In this document: piece by piece, positions 16,448-25,701 of the stretch
Position numbering within the stretch: position 1 is the first letter of the stretch
Layout: each line of letters starts with the position of its first letter
Source of the DNA: Pseudomonas ekonensis
GTDB lineage: Bacteria; Pseudomonadota; Gammaproteobacteria; Pseudomonadales; Pseudomonadaceae
NCBI RefSeq assembly: GCF_019145435.1
Contig: NZ_JAHSTS010000001.1
Coordinates: forward strand, 882,001-946,000
DNA: 64,000 bases
Reading direction: 5' to 3'
Position numbers and translations under genes: made by a program
The notes under the pieces: model-generated
What the model was told of the DNA's origin: nothing
The model's database searches: none
What the model saw: the letters and a program-made list of their open reading frames with translations, nothing else

Positions 16448-16670
16448 CGTGTGAACACCGGTTGTGGGTTGTTCACACGGCCGTACCGGCCGCGTTGGAT
16501 CTAAAGGAATCGTTTTTTGCAGCAGCTAAGGCAGGCAATAAAACTTGAATTTGTACGGGTGCCGGGAGCCTCTGATGGGCGCAGGCGTCGTCGGACGCTG
16601 CTGCGAGGCTCCGGACTGGCTGCGCATCCCTGTAAGGGAATATTGCAGGCCCGTTTAGGGCGGCATTATA
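16448..16670 (-). promoter_or_regulatory. Structured 5' leader of nrdB with candidate -10 box
   Basis: On the minus strand a TATAAT occurs at 16670-16665, with no good -35. The following 230 bases before the nrdB ATG fold strongly. GGAGCCTC pairs with GAGGCTCC around an inner CGCAG/CTGCG and GCGTC/GACGC stem (about 16565-16613). A perfect 9-bp hairpin CGTGTGAAC/GTTCACACG lies at 16448-16479, ending 34 bases before the start codon. No known riboswitch class was recognised. No coding frame in the region looks real. Confidence 0.5.
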
Positions 16671-16764
16671 GGGAAATTTTTCCCGCCGTGGTGGGGCGAA
16701 TCCGCGCATGGGGCGGTCAGGAGGGCGGCTTTTTCGGTCGGAGCGAGAGTTTATGGGGCTTTGG

Positions 16765-16960
16765 CGGCCGAAGATTTTTTTTCGCAAAAATCTCGCGTTT
16801 GCGGGTTTGTTCAAAAAACGAACAAAAAAACTGTGATTTCACTACATGTTGTGTTTTGCAAGCGCTTTCGGCATTCGAAAACACAACTGAGCCCGGCCGA
16901 AGCCGGGCTGGAATCGACGCTCAGCGCATCGCTGAACGGGCCGGTTCGGTGCGATCCCGG
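16765..16960. promoter_or_regulatory. NrdR-like box and AT-rich hairpins upstream of nrdB
   Basis: TCACTACATGTTGTGT at 16839-16854 matches the NrdR box pattern (acaCWATATATWGTGT) at 13 of 16 positions. NrdR represses ribonucleotide reductase genes. Between it and the leader are two AT-rich hairpins, TTTGTTC/GAACAAA near 16807-16827 and AGATTTTT/AAAAATCT near 16772-16793. The box lies 425 bases from the nrdB start, unusually far. Only one box is evident, while NrdR sites normally come in pairs. Confidence 0.5.
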
Positions 16961-17224
16961 TCAGCCGTTGGAGCAGCCGTTGCCCATGACGCTGTAACGC
17001 AGGATATGACGCTGGCCCTTGGAGTCGTCGTATTCCATTTTCATCGGCACCACTTCACACACATTCGGCACTTCGCTCATGGACACCACTTTGGCGATGT
17101 CCAGGTGGGTGGAGTAAGTGTATTCCTCGATCACCGGTTGTTGCTGCGCGACATCAGTCGGGACCTCGTCTGCCATGGCGGTTGCGCACAGACTGCTGAG
17201 GGCCAGAACCAATAAAGCTTTCAT
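16961..17224 (-). CDS. DUF2790 family small secreted protein
   Basis: 87 residues from ATG 17224, preceded by GAAGGTGAC. A signal peptide ends at ATAMA/D near residue 19. The mature part has the family layout: YSTHLDIAKVVSM, two cysteines (VPNVCEVVP and MGNGCSNG) and the MEYDDSKGQRHILRYSVMG strand pair. DUF2790 proteins are frequent in Pseudomonas and of unknown function. A perfect 9-bp inverted repeat CACGCAACC/GGTTGCGTG at 17257-17281 lies 33 bases upstream of the start and may be an operator. Confidence 0.85.
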   Translation of the reverse strand: MKALLVLALSSLCATAMADEVPTDVAQQQPVIEEYTYSTHLDIAKVVSMSEVPNVCEVVPMKMEYDDSKGQRHILRYSVMGNGCSNG

Positions 17225-17698
17225 TTCAAAGTCACCTTCTTGAGGTCGAGTGGGGGCACGCAACCTTTTTGGGGTTGCGTGTGGAACTTCATTGCTTGGG
17301 TTACTTGAAGCGGAGCGTGATTAACGGCCTTCGTGGGGGCTGTAACGTTGTTAATCGCTTTGCCTTGTCGGCGAGGCAGATTCTAGGGAGGCGGGGTGGG
17401 GGTAAACAGAGCGGGTTTTGATAAACACCTTTGGCAGATTTCGTAACAATCGCCCGATATCGTGTAAGCGGTGGCTTACCGCAGAGGCGCTCCGCCTGGA
17501 AAACCGAGTCACCGCAATCCCCGGCAGGCCAAGGCCCACAAGGGCTGCGGTTAACCGGACGGGCTCGGCCATGGCGTGCTTCGGGATTGTCTGGATGTTT
17601 TGTAGGGGCTTGTTACTACCATCGTCGAATGGTTCTATACGGGCGCCCCGGCTACAACAGGGTCATACAAAAACAACTATTACACCGAGGTAGGAAAG
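17225..17698. other. Non-coding region between the DUF2790 gene and acs
   Basis: This 474-bp divergent gap has no convincing open frame. It holds the 9-bp inverted repeat at 17257-17281 on the DUF2790 side. On the acs side there is an AT-containing stretch near 17640-17690 and a ribosome-binding sequence GAGGTAGGAAAG directly before the acs ATG. I could not identify a specific promoter motif. Confidence 0.6.
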
Positions 17699-19654
<1,956 letters not shown>

Positions 19655-19674
19655 GCGGTGGGTCTGACGTGCTG

Positions 19675-19712
19675 AAAAGCCCCGTCCGGCGCATGCCGGG
19701 CGGGGCTTTTTT
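19675..19712 (+). terminator. Rho-independent terminator of acs
   Basis: AAAAGCCCCGTCCGGC and the complementary GCCGGGCGGGGCTTTTTT form a GC-rich stem with a T run, 21 bases after the acs stop. Confidence 0.9.
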
Positions 19713-19743
19713 CTGCCTGCGAATTCTGGGCGGGAGGGCTGGC

Positions 19744-19840
19744 GTCATCGCCGGCAAGCCAGCTCCCACAAGGTTTTGTGGTGGTTTTGGGATATCGGTT
19801 TCAACACAAATCCCTGTGGGAGCTGGCTTGCCAGCGATAG
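19744..19840. repeat. Inverted REP pair downstream of acs
   Basis: ATCGCCGGCAAGCCAGCTCCCACA (about 19746-19770) and TGTGGGAGCTGGCTTGCCAGCGAT (19815-19838) are inverted copies of the main Pseudomonas REP type with a 44-bp spacer. The rest of the 720-bp gap to aotJ holds the ArgR boxes and otherwise no recognisable gene. Confidence 0.85.
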
Positions 19841-20180
19841 CAATCTGTCAGGCAATGAAGAATCTGCTGATATTCCCCAACCAATAATTATCGGTTTCCC
19901 CCGTCAGACGCTTCCCGCTGTTACCGGCCCGACTTCAAGTAACTGAATGTGTAACCGCCGGCTCCGCAACGGGGCGATGGGAAACGTCGTGCCCGGTTTC
20001 AGGGCTTCAAAATGCCCTGCGCAAAATAAGACGGAACGCTGCGCTTGCCGGATTAGAAGGGTTTGCGAATAATAGGCCCGCAATTTGCAACATAGATCGG
20101 TTCACTGTCTTTTGCTCTTGCATGAAATTGCGGAGCTGTCAATCTGCTCAAGCGGGTTTCTCGGTGCATCTGTAATTAGT

Positions 20181-20217
20181 TGTCGCATTGAAGAAATATC
20201 GGCTTCGGGCCTGTCGC
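20181..20217 (+). promoter_or_regulatory. ArgR-type boxes upstream of aotJ
   Basis: TGTCGC-ATTGAAGA-AA at 20181-20196 fits the TGTCGC-N8-AA half-site reported for Pseudomonas ArgR exactly. A second TGTCGC follows at 20212-20217, 31 bp later, without the AA. They lie 160-200 bases before aotJ. The ArgR gene is the last gene of this same transport cluster. Confidence 0.65.
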
Positions 20218-20377
20218 TAGAATGCCGATCACTCGCTCGTCGTGGCTCGTGTTTAAACCCCAGGCGGTTTCGCCGGGAAACGTCCGACCGATGCAGCGCC
20301 GCTTTCCGATCCACCCATTCGCATATTGGGCTGTCGCTCACTCTGCCGTTTTTGCCCTTTACCGATGGAGTCCCAAG

Positions 20378-21151
20378 ATGAAGAAACTTGTGCTGCTTGG
20401 CGCCCTGGCACTGTCCGTGCTGTCCCTGCCATCGTTCGCTGACGAAAAGCCTCTGAAGATCGGTATCGAAGCGGCTTACCCTCCATTCGCCTCCAAGGCC
20501 CCGGACGGCAGCATCGTCGGTTTCGACTACGACATCGGCAACGCCCTGTGCGAAGAGATGAAGGTCAAGTGCCAGTGGGTCGAGCAAGAGTTCGACGGTC
20601 TGATCCCGGCCCTGAAGGTGCGCAAGATCGACGCGATCCTGTCGTCCATGTCGATCACCGAAGACCGCAAGAAGTCCGTGGACTTCACCAACAAGTACTA
20701 CAACACCCCGGCCCGCCTGGTCATGAAGGAAGGCACCGCTGTCAGCGACGGCCTGACCGAGCTCAAGGGCAAGAACATCGGCGTGCAGCGCGGCTCGATC
20801 CACGAGCGCTTCGCCCGTGAGGTCCTGGCCCCGCTGGGTGCCGAGATCAAGCCGTACGGCTCGCAGAACGAAATCTACCTCGATGTGGCCGCCGGCCGCC
20901 TCGACGGCACCGTGGCGGACGCTACCCTGTTGAATGACGGCTTCCTGAAGACCGACGCCGGCAAGGGCTTCGCGTTCGTCGGTCCGCAGTTCACCGACGA
21001 GAAGTACTTCGGCGACGGCGTCGGCATCGCCGTGCGCAAGGGCGATGCACTCAAGGACAAGATCAACACTGCCATCGCGGCCATCCGCGAGAACGGCAAG
21101 TACAAGCAGATCCAGGACAAGTACTTCGACTTCGACATTTACGGCAAGTAA
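20378..21151 (+). CDS. aotJ: Arginine/ornithine ABC transporter substrate-binding protein
   Basis: 257 residues from ATG 20378 (GGAG eight bases upstream). A signal peptide ends at SLPSFA/D near residue 22. The family 3 solute-binding signature is present: [29 protein letters not shown], then [25 protein letters not shown]. It delivers basic amino acids to the AotQM-AotP complex in the inner membrane. Gene order with aotQ, aotM, aotO, aotP and argR matches the P. aeruginosa cluster. A hairpin with a T run lies directly after it. Confidence 0.95.
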   Translation: MKKLVLLGALALSVLSLPSFADEKPLKIGIEAAYPPFASKAPDGSIVGFDYDIGNALCEEMKVKCQWVEQEFDGLIPALKVRKIDAILSSMSITEDRKKSVDFTNKYYNTPARLVMKEGTAVSDGLTELKGKNIGVQRGSIHERFAREVLAPLGAEIKPYGSQNEIYLDVAAGRLDGTVADATLLNDGFLKTDAGKGFAFVGPQFTDEKYFGDGVGIAVRKGDALKDKINTAIAAIRENGKYKQIQDKYFDFDIYGK

Positions 21152-21172
21152 GTCCGTCGTCCGACCCGTCCG

Positions 21173-21216
21173 AAATGGCGCAAGCAACAGAATCTCTGCG
21201 GTTTGCGCCATTTTTT
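21173..21216 (+). terminator. Attenuating terminator between aotJ and aotQ
   Basis: AATGGCGCAA and TTGCGCCATT pair around an 18-base loop and are followed by TTTTT. Such intra-operon terminators after a binding-protein gene let the periplasmic component be made in excess over the membrane subunits. Confidence 0.75.
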
Positions 21217-21242
21217 CATCCCAACTTTCGAGGACCTGAATC

Positions 21243-21932
21243 ATGTTGAAAGGCTACGGGGCTGTCATCCTCGACGGCGCATGGCTGACGCTTCAGCTCG
21301 CCTTGTCGTCCATGGCCCTGGCGATCGTTCTCGGTCTGATCGGTGTCGCGCTGCGGCTGTCGCCGGTGCGCTGGCTGGCGTGGCTGGGCGACCTGTACGC
21401 CACGGTGATCCGCGGGGTGCCTGACCTGGTGCTGATCCTGCTGATCTTCTACGGCGGCCAGGACATGCTCAACCGCGTGGCGCCGATGCTCGGCTACGAC
21501 GAGTACATCGACCTGAACCCGCTGGCCGCCGGTATCGGCACCCTGGGCTTCATCTTCGGTGCGTACCTGTCCGAGACCTTCCGCGGTGCGTTCATGGCTA
21601 TTCCCAAAGGGCAGGCCGAAGCGGGCATGGCCTACGGCATGAGCGGTGTGCAGGTGTTCTTCCGGGTGATGGTGCCGCAGATGATCCGCCTGGCGATCCC
21701 GGGGTTCACCAACAACTGGCTGGTGCTGACCAAGGCCACCGCGCTGATTTCCGTGGTCGGCCTGCAAGACATGATGTTCAAGGCCAAGCAGGCGGCCGAC
21801 GCCACCCGCGAGCCTTTCACCTTCTTCCTGGCAGTGGCGGCGATGTACCTGGTGATCACCAGCGTCTCGTTGCTGGCGCTGCGTCACCTCGAGAAGCGCT
21901 ACTCGGTAGGCGTAAGGGCGGCTGAGCTATGA
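21243..21932 (+). CDS. aotQ: Arginine/ornithine ABC transporter permease
   Basis: 229 residues with about five transmembrane helices. It has the HisQ-type EAA loop MAIPKGQAEAGMAYGMSGVQVFFRVMVPQMIRLAIPG, which contacts the ATPase AotP. It pairs with AotM to form the inner-membrane channel. ATG 21243 follows GAGGACCTGAATC. The stop overlaps the aotM start by four bases (ATGA), so translation is coupled. Confidence 0.94.
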   Translation: MLKGYGAVILDGAWLTLQLALSSMALAIVLGLIGVALRLSPVRWLAWLGDLYATVIRGVPDLVLILLIFYGGQDMLNRVAPMLGYDEYIDLNPLAAGIGTLGFIFGAYLSETFRGAFMAIPKGQAEAGMAYGMSGVQVFFRVMVPQMIRLAIPGFTNNWLVLTKATALISVVGLQDMMFKAKQAADATREPFTFFLAVAAMYLVITSVSLLALRHLEKRYSVGVRAAEL

Positions 21933-22627
21933 TCTTCGACTACAACGTCATCTGGGAGGCGCTGCCGCTGTACCTCGGCGGGCTGGTGACCACCCTCAAA
22001 CTGCTCGCGCTGTCGCTGCTGTTCGGCCTGCTCGCGGCGCTACCGCTGGGCCTGATGCGCGTCTCGAAGAACCCGGTGGTCAACATGACGGCCTGGCTCT
22101 ACACCTACGTGATCCGCGGCACGCCGATGCTGGTGCAGCTGTTCCTGATCTACTACGGCCTGGCCCAGTTCGAGACCGTGCGCGAAAGCTTCCTGTGGCC
22201 GTGGCTGTCCAGCGCAACGTTCTGCGCCTGCCTGGCCTTCGCGATCAACACCAGCGCCTACACCGCCGAAATCATCGCCGGCAGCCTCAAGGCCACGCCG
22301 AACGGCGAGATCGAAGCGGCCAAGGCCGTGGGCATGTCGCGCTTCAAGATGTACAAGCGCATCCTGCTGCCGTCGGCCCTGCGCCGGGCGCTGCCGCAGT
22401 ACAGCAACGAAGTGATCATGATGCTGCAGACCACCAGCCTTGCGTCCATCGTGACCCTGATCGATATCACCGGCGCGGCCCGCACCGTCAACGCGCAGTT
22501 CTACCTGCCGTTCGAGGCGTACATCACCGCCGGCGTGTTCTACCTGTGCCTGACCTTCATCCTGGTGCGCCTGTTCAAGCTGGCCGAGCGCCGCTGGCTG
22601 AGCTACCTGGCCCCGCGGAAGCACTGA
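21929..22627 (+). CDS. aotM: Arginine/ornithine ABC transporter permease
   Basis: 232 residues, the HisM-type partner of AotQ. The N terminus IWEALPLYLGGLVTTLKLLALSLLFGLL is a typical first helix, and the EAA loop reads ATPNGEIEAAKAVGMSRFKMYKRILLPSALRRALPQ. RGTPMLVQLFLIYYG is the conserved motif of polar amino acid permeases. Coupled to aotQ by a four-base overlap and followed at one base by aotO. Confidence 0.95.
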   Translation: MIFDYNVIWEALPLYLGGLVTTLKLLALSLLFGLLAALPLGLMRVSKNPVVNMTAWLYTYVIRGTPMLVQLFLIYYGLAQFETVRESFLWPWLSSATFCACLAFAINTSAYTAEIIAGSLKATPNGEIEAAKAVGMSRFKMYKRILLPSALRRALPQYSNEVIMMLQTTSLASIVTLIDITGAARTVNAQFYLPFEAYITAGVFYLCLTFILVRLFKLAERRWLSYLAPRKH

Positions 22628-22628
22628 C

Positions 22629-23741
22629 ATGGAACGCATCGACCACGTATTGCCGTGGAGCCACCTGGGCAGCGAACGCCGGATCTCGGTGTTCCGCTTC
22701 GGAAGCGGCGAGCGCAAGGCCTACATCCAGGCCAGCCTGCACGCCGACGAGCTGCCGGGCATGCGCACCGCCTGGGAGCTGAAGAAGCGCCTCGGCGAGC
22801 TCGAAGCCCAAGGCTTGCTCAACGGCGTCATCGAACTGGTGCCGGTGGCCAACCCGCTGGGTCTTGGCCAGTTGCTGCAAGGCAATCACCAGGGCCGGTT
22901 CGAGGCGGGCAGCGGCAAGAACTTCAACCGCGACTTCGTCGAGCTGAGCGCGCCGGTGGCCGCCGGGCTGGAAGGGCGGTTGGGCGATGATCCGCACGCC
23001 AACGTCCGGCTGATCCGTCAGGCGATGACCGATCACCTGGCGGCGTTGCCCGAGGCCGGCAGCCAGCTGCAAGGCATGCAGCGCGTGCTGCTGAGCCACG
23101 CCTGCACCGCCGACGTGGTGCTGGACCTGCACTGCGACGCCGAAGCCGCGCTGCACCTTTACGCGTTGCCGCAGCACTGGCCGCAGTGGCGTTCGCTGGC
23201 GGCGCACCTGAACGTTAAAGTGGGGCTGCTGGCAGAAGACTCCGGCGGCAGTTCCTTCGACGAAGCCTGCTCGCTGCCGTGGCTGCGCCTGTCGCGCCTG
23301 TTCCCGGATGCGTCGATTCCCTTGGCGTGCCTGGCGACTACCATCGAGCTGGGCGGCCAGGCCGACACCGGCCGGGCGCAGGCCGAGGACTGGGCCGAAG
23401 GCATCCTGGCGTTCCTCGCCGAACAGGGCCTGATCGGCGGCGAGTGGCCGCAGCCGGCGCACGAACCTTGCGAAGGCTTGCCGTTCGAAGGCACCGAGCT
23501 GCTGCTGGCGCCGCACCCCGGTGTGGTGAGTTTCCTGCGCAGGCCCGGTGAGTGGGTCGAGGCCGGCGACGAGATTTTTGAAGTGATCGACCCTGTGTCC
23601 GATCGGGTCAGCACGGTGTGTGCTGGTACGTCCGGGGTGCTGTTTGCCATTGAACGGCTGCGATATGCCCAACCCGGTTTCTGGCTGGCCAAGGTGGCGG
23701 GGCGCGAAGCGCTGCGTCACGGGCGCTTGCTCAACGACTGA
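22629..23741 (+). CDS. aotO: Succinylglutamate desuccinylase/aspartoacylase family protein
   Basis: 370 residues of the zinc carboxypeptidase-like AstE/AspA family. Zinc-site motifs are visible: ASLHADELPGM (H-x-x-E) near residue 39 and VVLDLHCDAEAALH near 163. The C-terminal third (PHPGVVSFLRRPGEWVEAGDEIFEVIDP) is a lipoyl-like beta barrel usual in this family. It is the non-transporter gene inside the aot operon. In P. aeruginosa aotO was reported as dispensable for uptake, so a metabolic role on an acylated amino acid is possible but unproven. Confidence 0.88.
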   Translation: MERIDHVLPWSHLGSERRISVFRFGSGERKAYIQASLHADELPGMRTAWELKKRLGELEAQGLLNGVIELVPVANPLGLGQLLQGNHQGRFEAGSGKNFNRDFVELSAPVAAGLEGRLGDDPHANVRLIRQAMTDHLAALPEAGSQLQGMQRVLLSHACTADVVLDLHCDAEAALHLYALPQHWPQWRSLAAHLNVKVGLLAEDSGGSSFDEACSLPWLRLSRLFPDASIPLACLATTIELGGQADTGRAQAEDWAEGILAFLAEQGLIGGEWPQPAHEPCEGLPFEGTELLLAPHPGVVSFLRRPGEWVEAGDEIFEVIDPVSDRVSTVCAGTSGVLFAIERLRYAQPGFWLAKVAGREALRHGRLLND

Positions 23742-23768
23742 CTGACTGTTTTTGTGAGAACCGACCGC

Positions 23769-24533
23769 ATGTACAAACTTGAAGTCCAAGACCTGCATAA
23801 ACGCTACGGCAGTCACGAAGTGCTCAAGGGCGTGTCCCTGAAGGCGGCAGCCGGCGATGTGATCAGCATCATCGGCTCCAGTGGCTCCGGCAAAAGCACT
23901 TTCCTGCGTTGCATCAACCTGCTTGAGCAGCCGCACGCGGGCAAGATCCTGCTCAACAACGAAGAACTCAAGCTGGTGGCGAACAAGGACGGCGCGCTGA
24001 AGGCGGCCGACCCGAAACAGCTGCAGCGCATGCGCTCGCGCCTGTCGATGGTGTTCCAGCACTTCAATCTGTGGTCGCACATGACCGCGCTGGAAAACAT
24101 CATGGAAGCGCCGGTCCACGTGCTGGGCGTGTCCAAGGCCGAGGCCCGCGAGAAGGCCGAGCACTACCTGAACAAGGTGGGCGTGGCCCATCGCAAGGAC
24201 GCCTTCCCGGGGCACATGTCCGGCGGCGAGCAGCAGCGCGTGGCGATCGCCCGTGCGCTGGCGATGGAGCCGGAAGTGATGCTGTTCGACGAACCGACCT
24301 CGGCCCTCGACCCGGAACTGGTGGGCGACGTGCTCAAGGTCATGCAGTCCCTGGCCCAGGAAGGCCGCACCATGGTGGTGGTGACCCACGAGATGGGCTT
24401 CGCCCGTGAAGTGTCGAACCAGCTGGTGTTCCTGCACAAAGGCCTGGTGGAAGAGAGCGGCAACCCGCGCGAAGTGCTGGTCAACCCGCAGTCGGAACGC
24501 TTGCAGCAGTTCCTTTCCGGCAGCCTCAAGTAA
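23769..24533 (+). CDS. aotP: Arginine/ornithine ABC transporter ATP-binding protein
   Basis: 254 residues from ATG 23769; the frame is open to a GTG at 23754, but family members start MYKLEVQDLHKRYG. Walker A is GSSGSGKST, Q-loop VFQHFNLW, signature MSGGEQQRVAIARAL, Walker B VMLFDEPTSALDP, and the switch histidine TH. It energises the AotQM channel. It ends the transporter part of the operon; a perfect REP palindrome (24594-24621) separates it from argR. Confidence 0.96.
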   Translation: MYKLEVQDLHKRYGSHEVLKGVSLKAAAGDVISIIGSSGSGKSTFLRCINLLEQPHAGKILLNNEELKLVANKDGALKAADPKQLQRMRSRLSMVFQHFNLWSHMTALENIMEAPVHVLGVSKAEAREKAEHYLNKVGVAHRKDAFPGHMSGGEQQRVAIARALAMEPEVMLFDEPTSALDPELVGDVLKVMQSLAQEGRTMVVVTHEMGFAREVSNQLVFLHKGLVEESGNPREVLVNPQSERLQQFLSGSLK

Positions 24534-24593
24534 TCGCTGCCGTTTTGCACCAAATCAGGTCATGCTGCGCAACCTGAAGCCTGACCTCAATCC

Positions 24594-24621
24594 TGTGGGA
24601 GCTGGCAAGCCAGCTCCCACA
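24594..24621. repeat. Perfect REP palindrome between aotP and argR
   Basis: TGTGGGAGCTGGC and GCCAGCTCCCACA face each other with only AA between, giving a 13-bp perfect stem. It may slow 3' decay of the aot transcript or partly terminate it. Confidence 0.85.
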
Positions 24622-24703
24622 ATGGATCTATGTCGGGTTCAAGATTACGGGCTAGCATTGGCCCATGCCTTCTTCACCGCTCTTCGTTTCGGATTGCCCG
24701 CCC

Positions 24704-25684
24704 ATGACTGCCCATCGAATTGGTTTCCTGATTTGGCCCAGCACTAAAGCCTTGACGCTGGCGCTGGCGGAGGAGGCCTTGCGGGTCGCCCAGCGTGTGC
24801 ATCCGGAAGTGGTCTATGAGCTGTCCTTCCTGCAGGCCGAACCGCCGAGCGAAGGCGATTGGCAACTGCCCGGCGAACCCTGGTCCGGCAAGCTGGAGAA
24901 CTTCCAGAAACTGTTCCTGCTCGCCGACGAGCCGCCGGCCGCCCTGGCGCCGAACCTCACCAGCGCGCTCAAGCAACTGGTGCGTGCCGGTTGCGTGATC
25001 GGCGGGCTGTCCGCCGGCGTGTACCCGTTGGCGCAACTGGGGTTGCTCGACGGCTACCGTGCCGCCGTGCACTGGCGCTGGCAGGACGACTTCGCCGAGC
25101 GCTTCCCCAAGGTCATCGCCACCAGCCATCTGTTCGACTGGGACCGCGACCGTCTGACGGCCTGCGGCGGCATGTCGGTGCTCGATCTGTTGCTGGCGGT
25201 GCTGGCTCGTGACCACGGCGCTGAACTGGCCGGCGCGGTCTCCGAGGAACTGGTGGTCGAGCGCATCCGCGAGGGCGGCGAGCGCCAGCGCATTCCGCTG
25301 CAGAACCGCCTGGGCTCCAGCCATCCGAAGCTCACCCAGGCGGTGCTACTGATGGAGGCCAACATCGAAGAGCCGCTGACCACCGACGAAATCGCCCAGC
25401 ACGTGTGCGTGTCCCGCCGGCAACTGGAGCGGATCTTCAAGCAGTACCTCAACCGTGTGCCGAGCCAGTACTACCTGGAGCTGCGTTTGAACAAGGCTCG
25501 GCAGATGCTGATGCAGACCAGCAAGTCGATCATCCAGATCGGCCTGTCCTGCGGTTTCTCCTCGGGGCCGCATTTCTCCAGCGCCTACCGCAACTTCTTC
25601 GGCGCCACGCCGCGCGAAGACCGCAACCAGCGCCGCAGCAGTAGCCCGTTCGAACTGTCTTCGGTGCCGCCGGAGCGCGGTTGA
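24704..25684 (+). CDS. argR: Arginine-responsive AraC/XylS-family regulator
   Basis: 326 residues from ATG 24704; the frame opens at 24665, but the family starts MTAHRIGFLIWPSTKALTLA. The N-terminal 190 residues are a class I glutamine amidotransferase-like sensor domain. The C-terminal AraC domain contains TTDEIAQHVCVSRRQLERIFK and IIQIGLSCGFSSGPHFSSAYRNFFG. It is the Pseudomonas ArgR, which activates arginine uptake and the succinyltransferase pathway and represses biosynthesis. It is unrelated to the E. coli ArgR. Matching TGTCGC-N8-AA boxes precede aotJ and aruC. Confidence 0.96.
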   Translation: MTAHRIGFLIWPSTKALTLALAEEALRVAQRVHPEVVYELSFLQAEPPSEGDWQLPGEPWSGKLENFQKLFLLADEPPAALAPNLTSALKQLVRAGCVIGGLSAGVYPLAQLGLLDGYRAAVHWRWQDDFAERFPKVIATSHLFDWDRDRLTACGGMSVLDLLLAVLARDHGAELAGAVSEELVVERIREGGERQRIPLQNRLGSSHPKLTQAVLLMEANIEEPLTTDEIAQHVCVSRRQLERIFKQYLNRVPSQYYLELRLNKARQMLMQTSKSIIQIGLSCGFSSGPHFSSAYRNFFGATPREDRNQRRSSSPFELSSVPPERG

Positions 25685-25701
25685 TCCCCTGTGGGGGGGC
25701 G

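Noticed and set aside
16441-16700. Cobalamin riboswitch upstream of nrdB
   Set aside because: I looked for a B12-box-like sequence and the expected helix order on the minus strand and did not find them.
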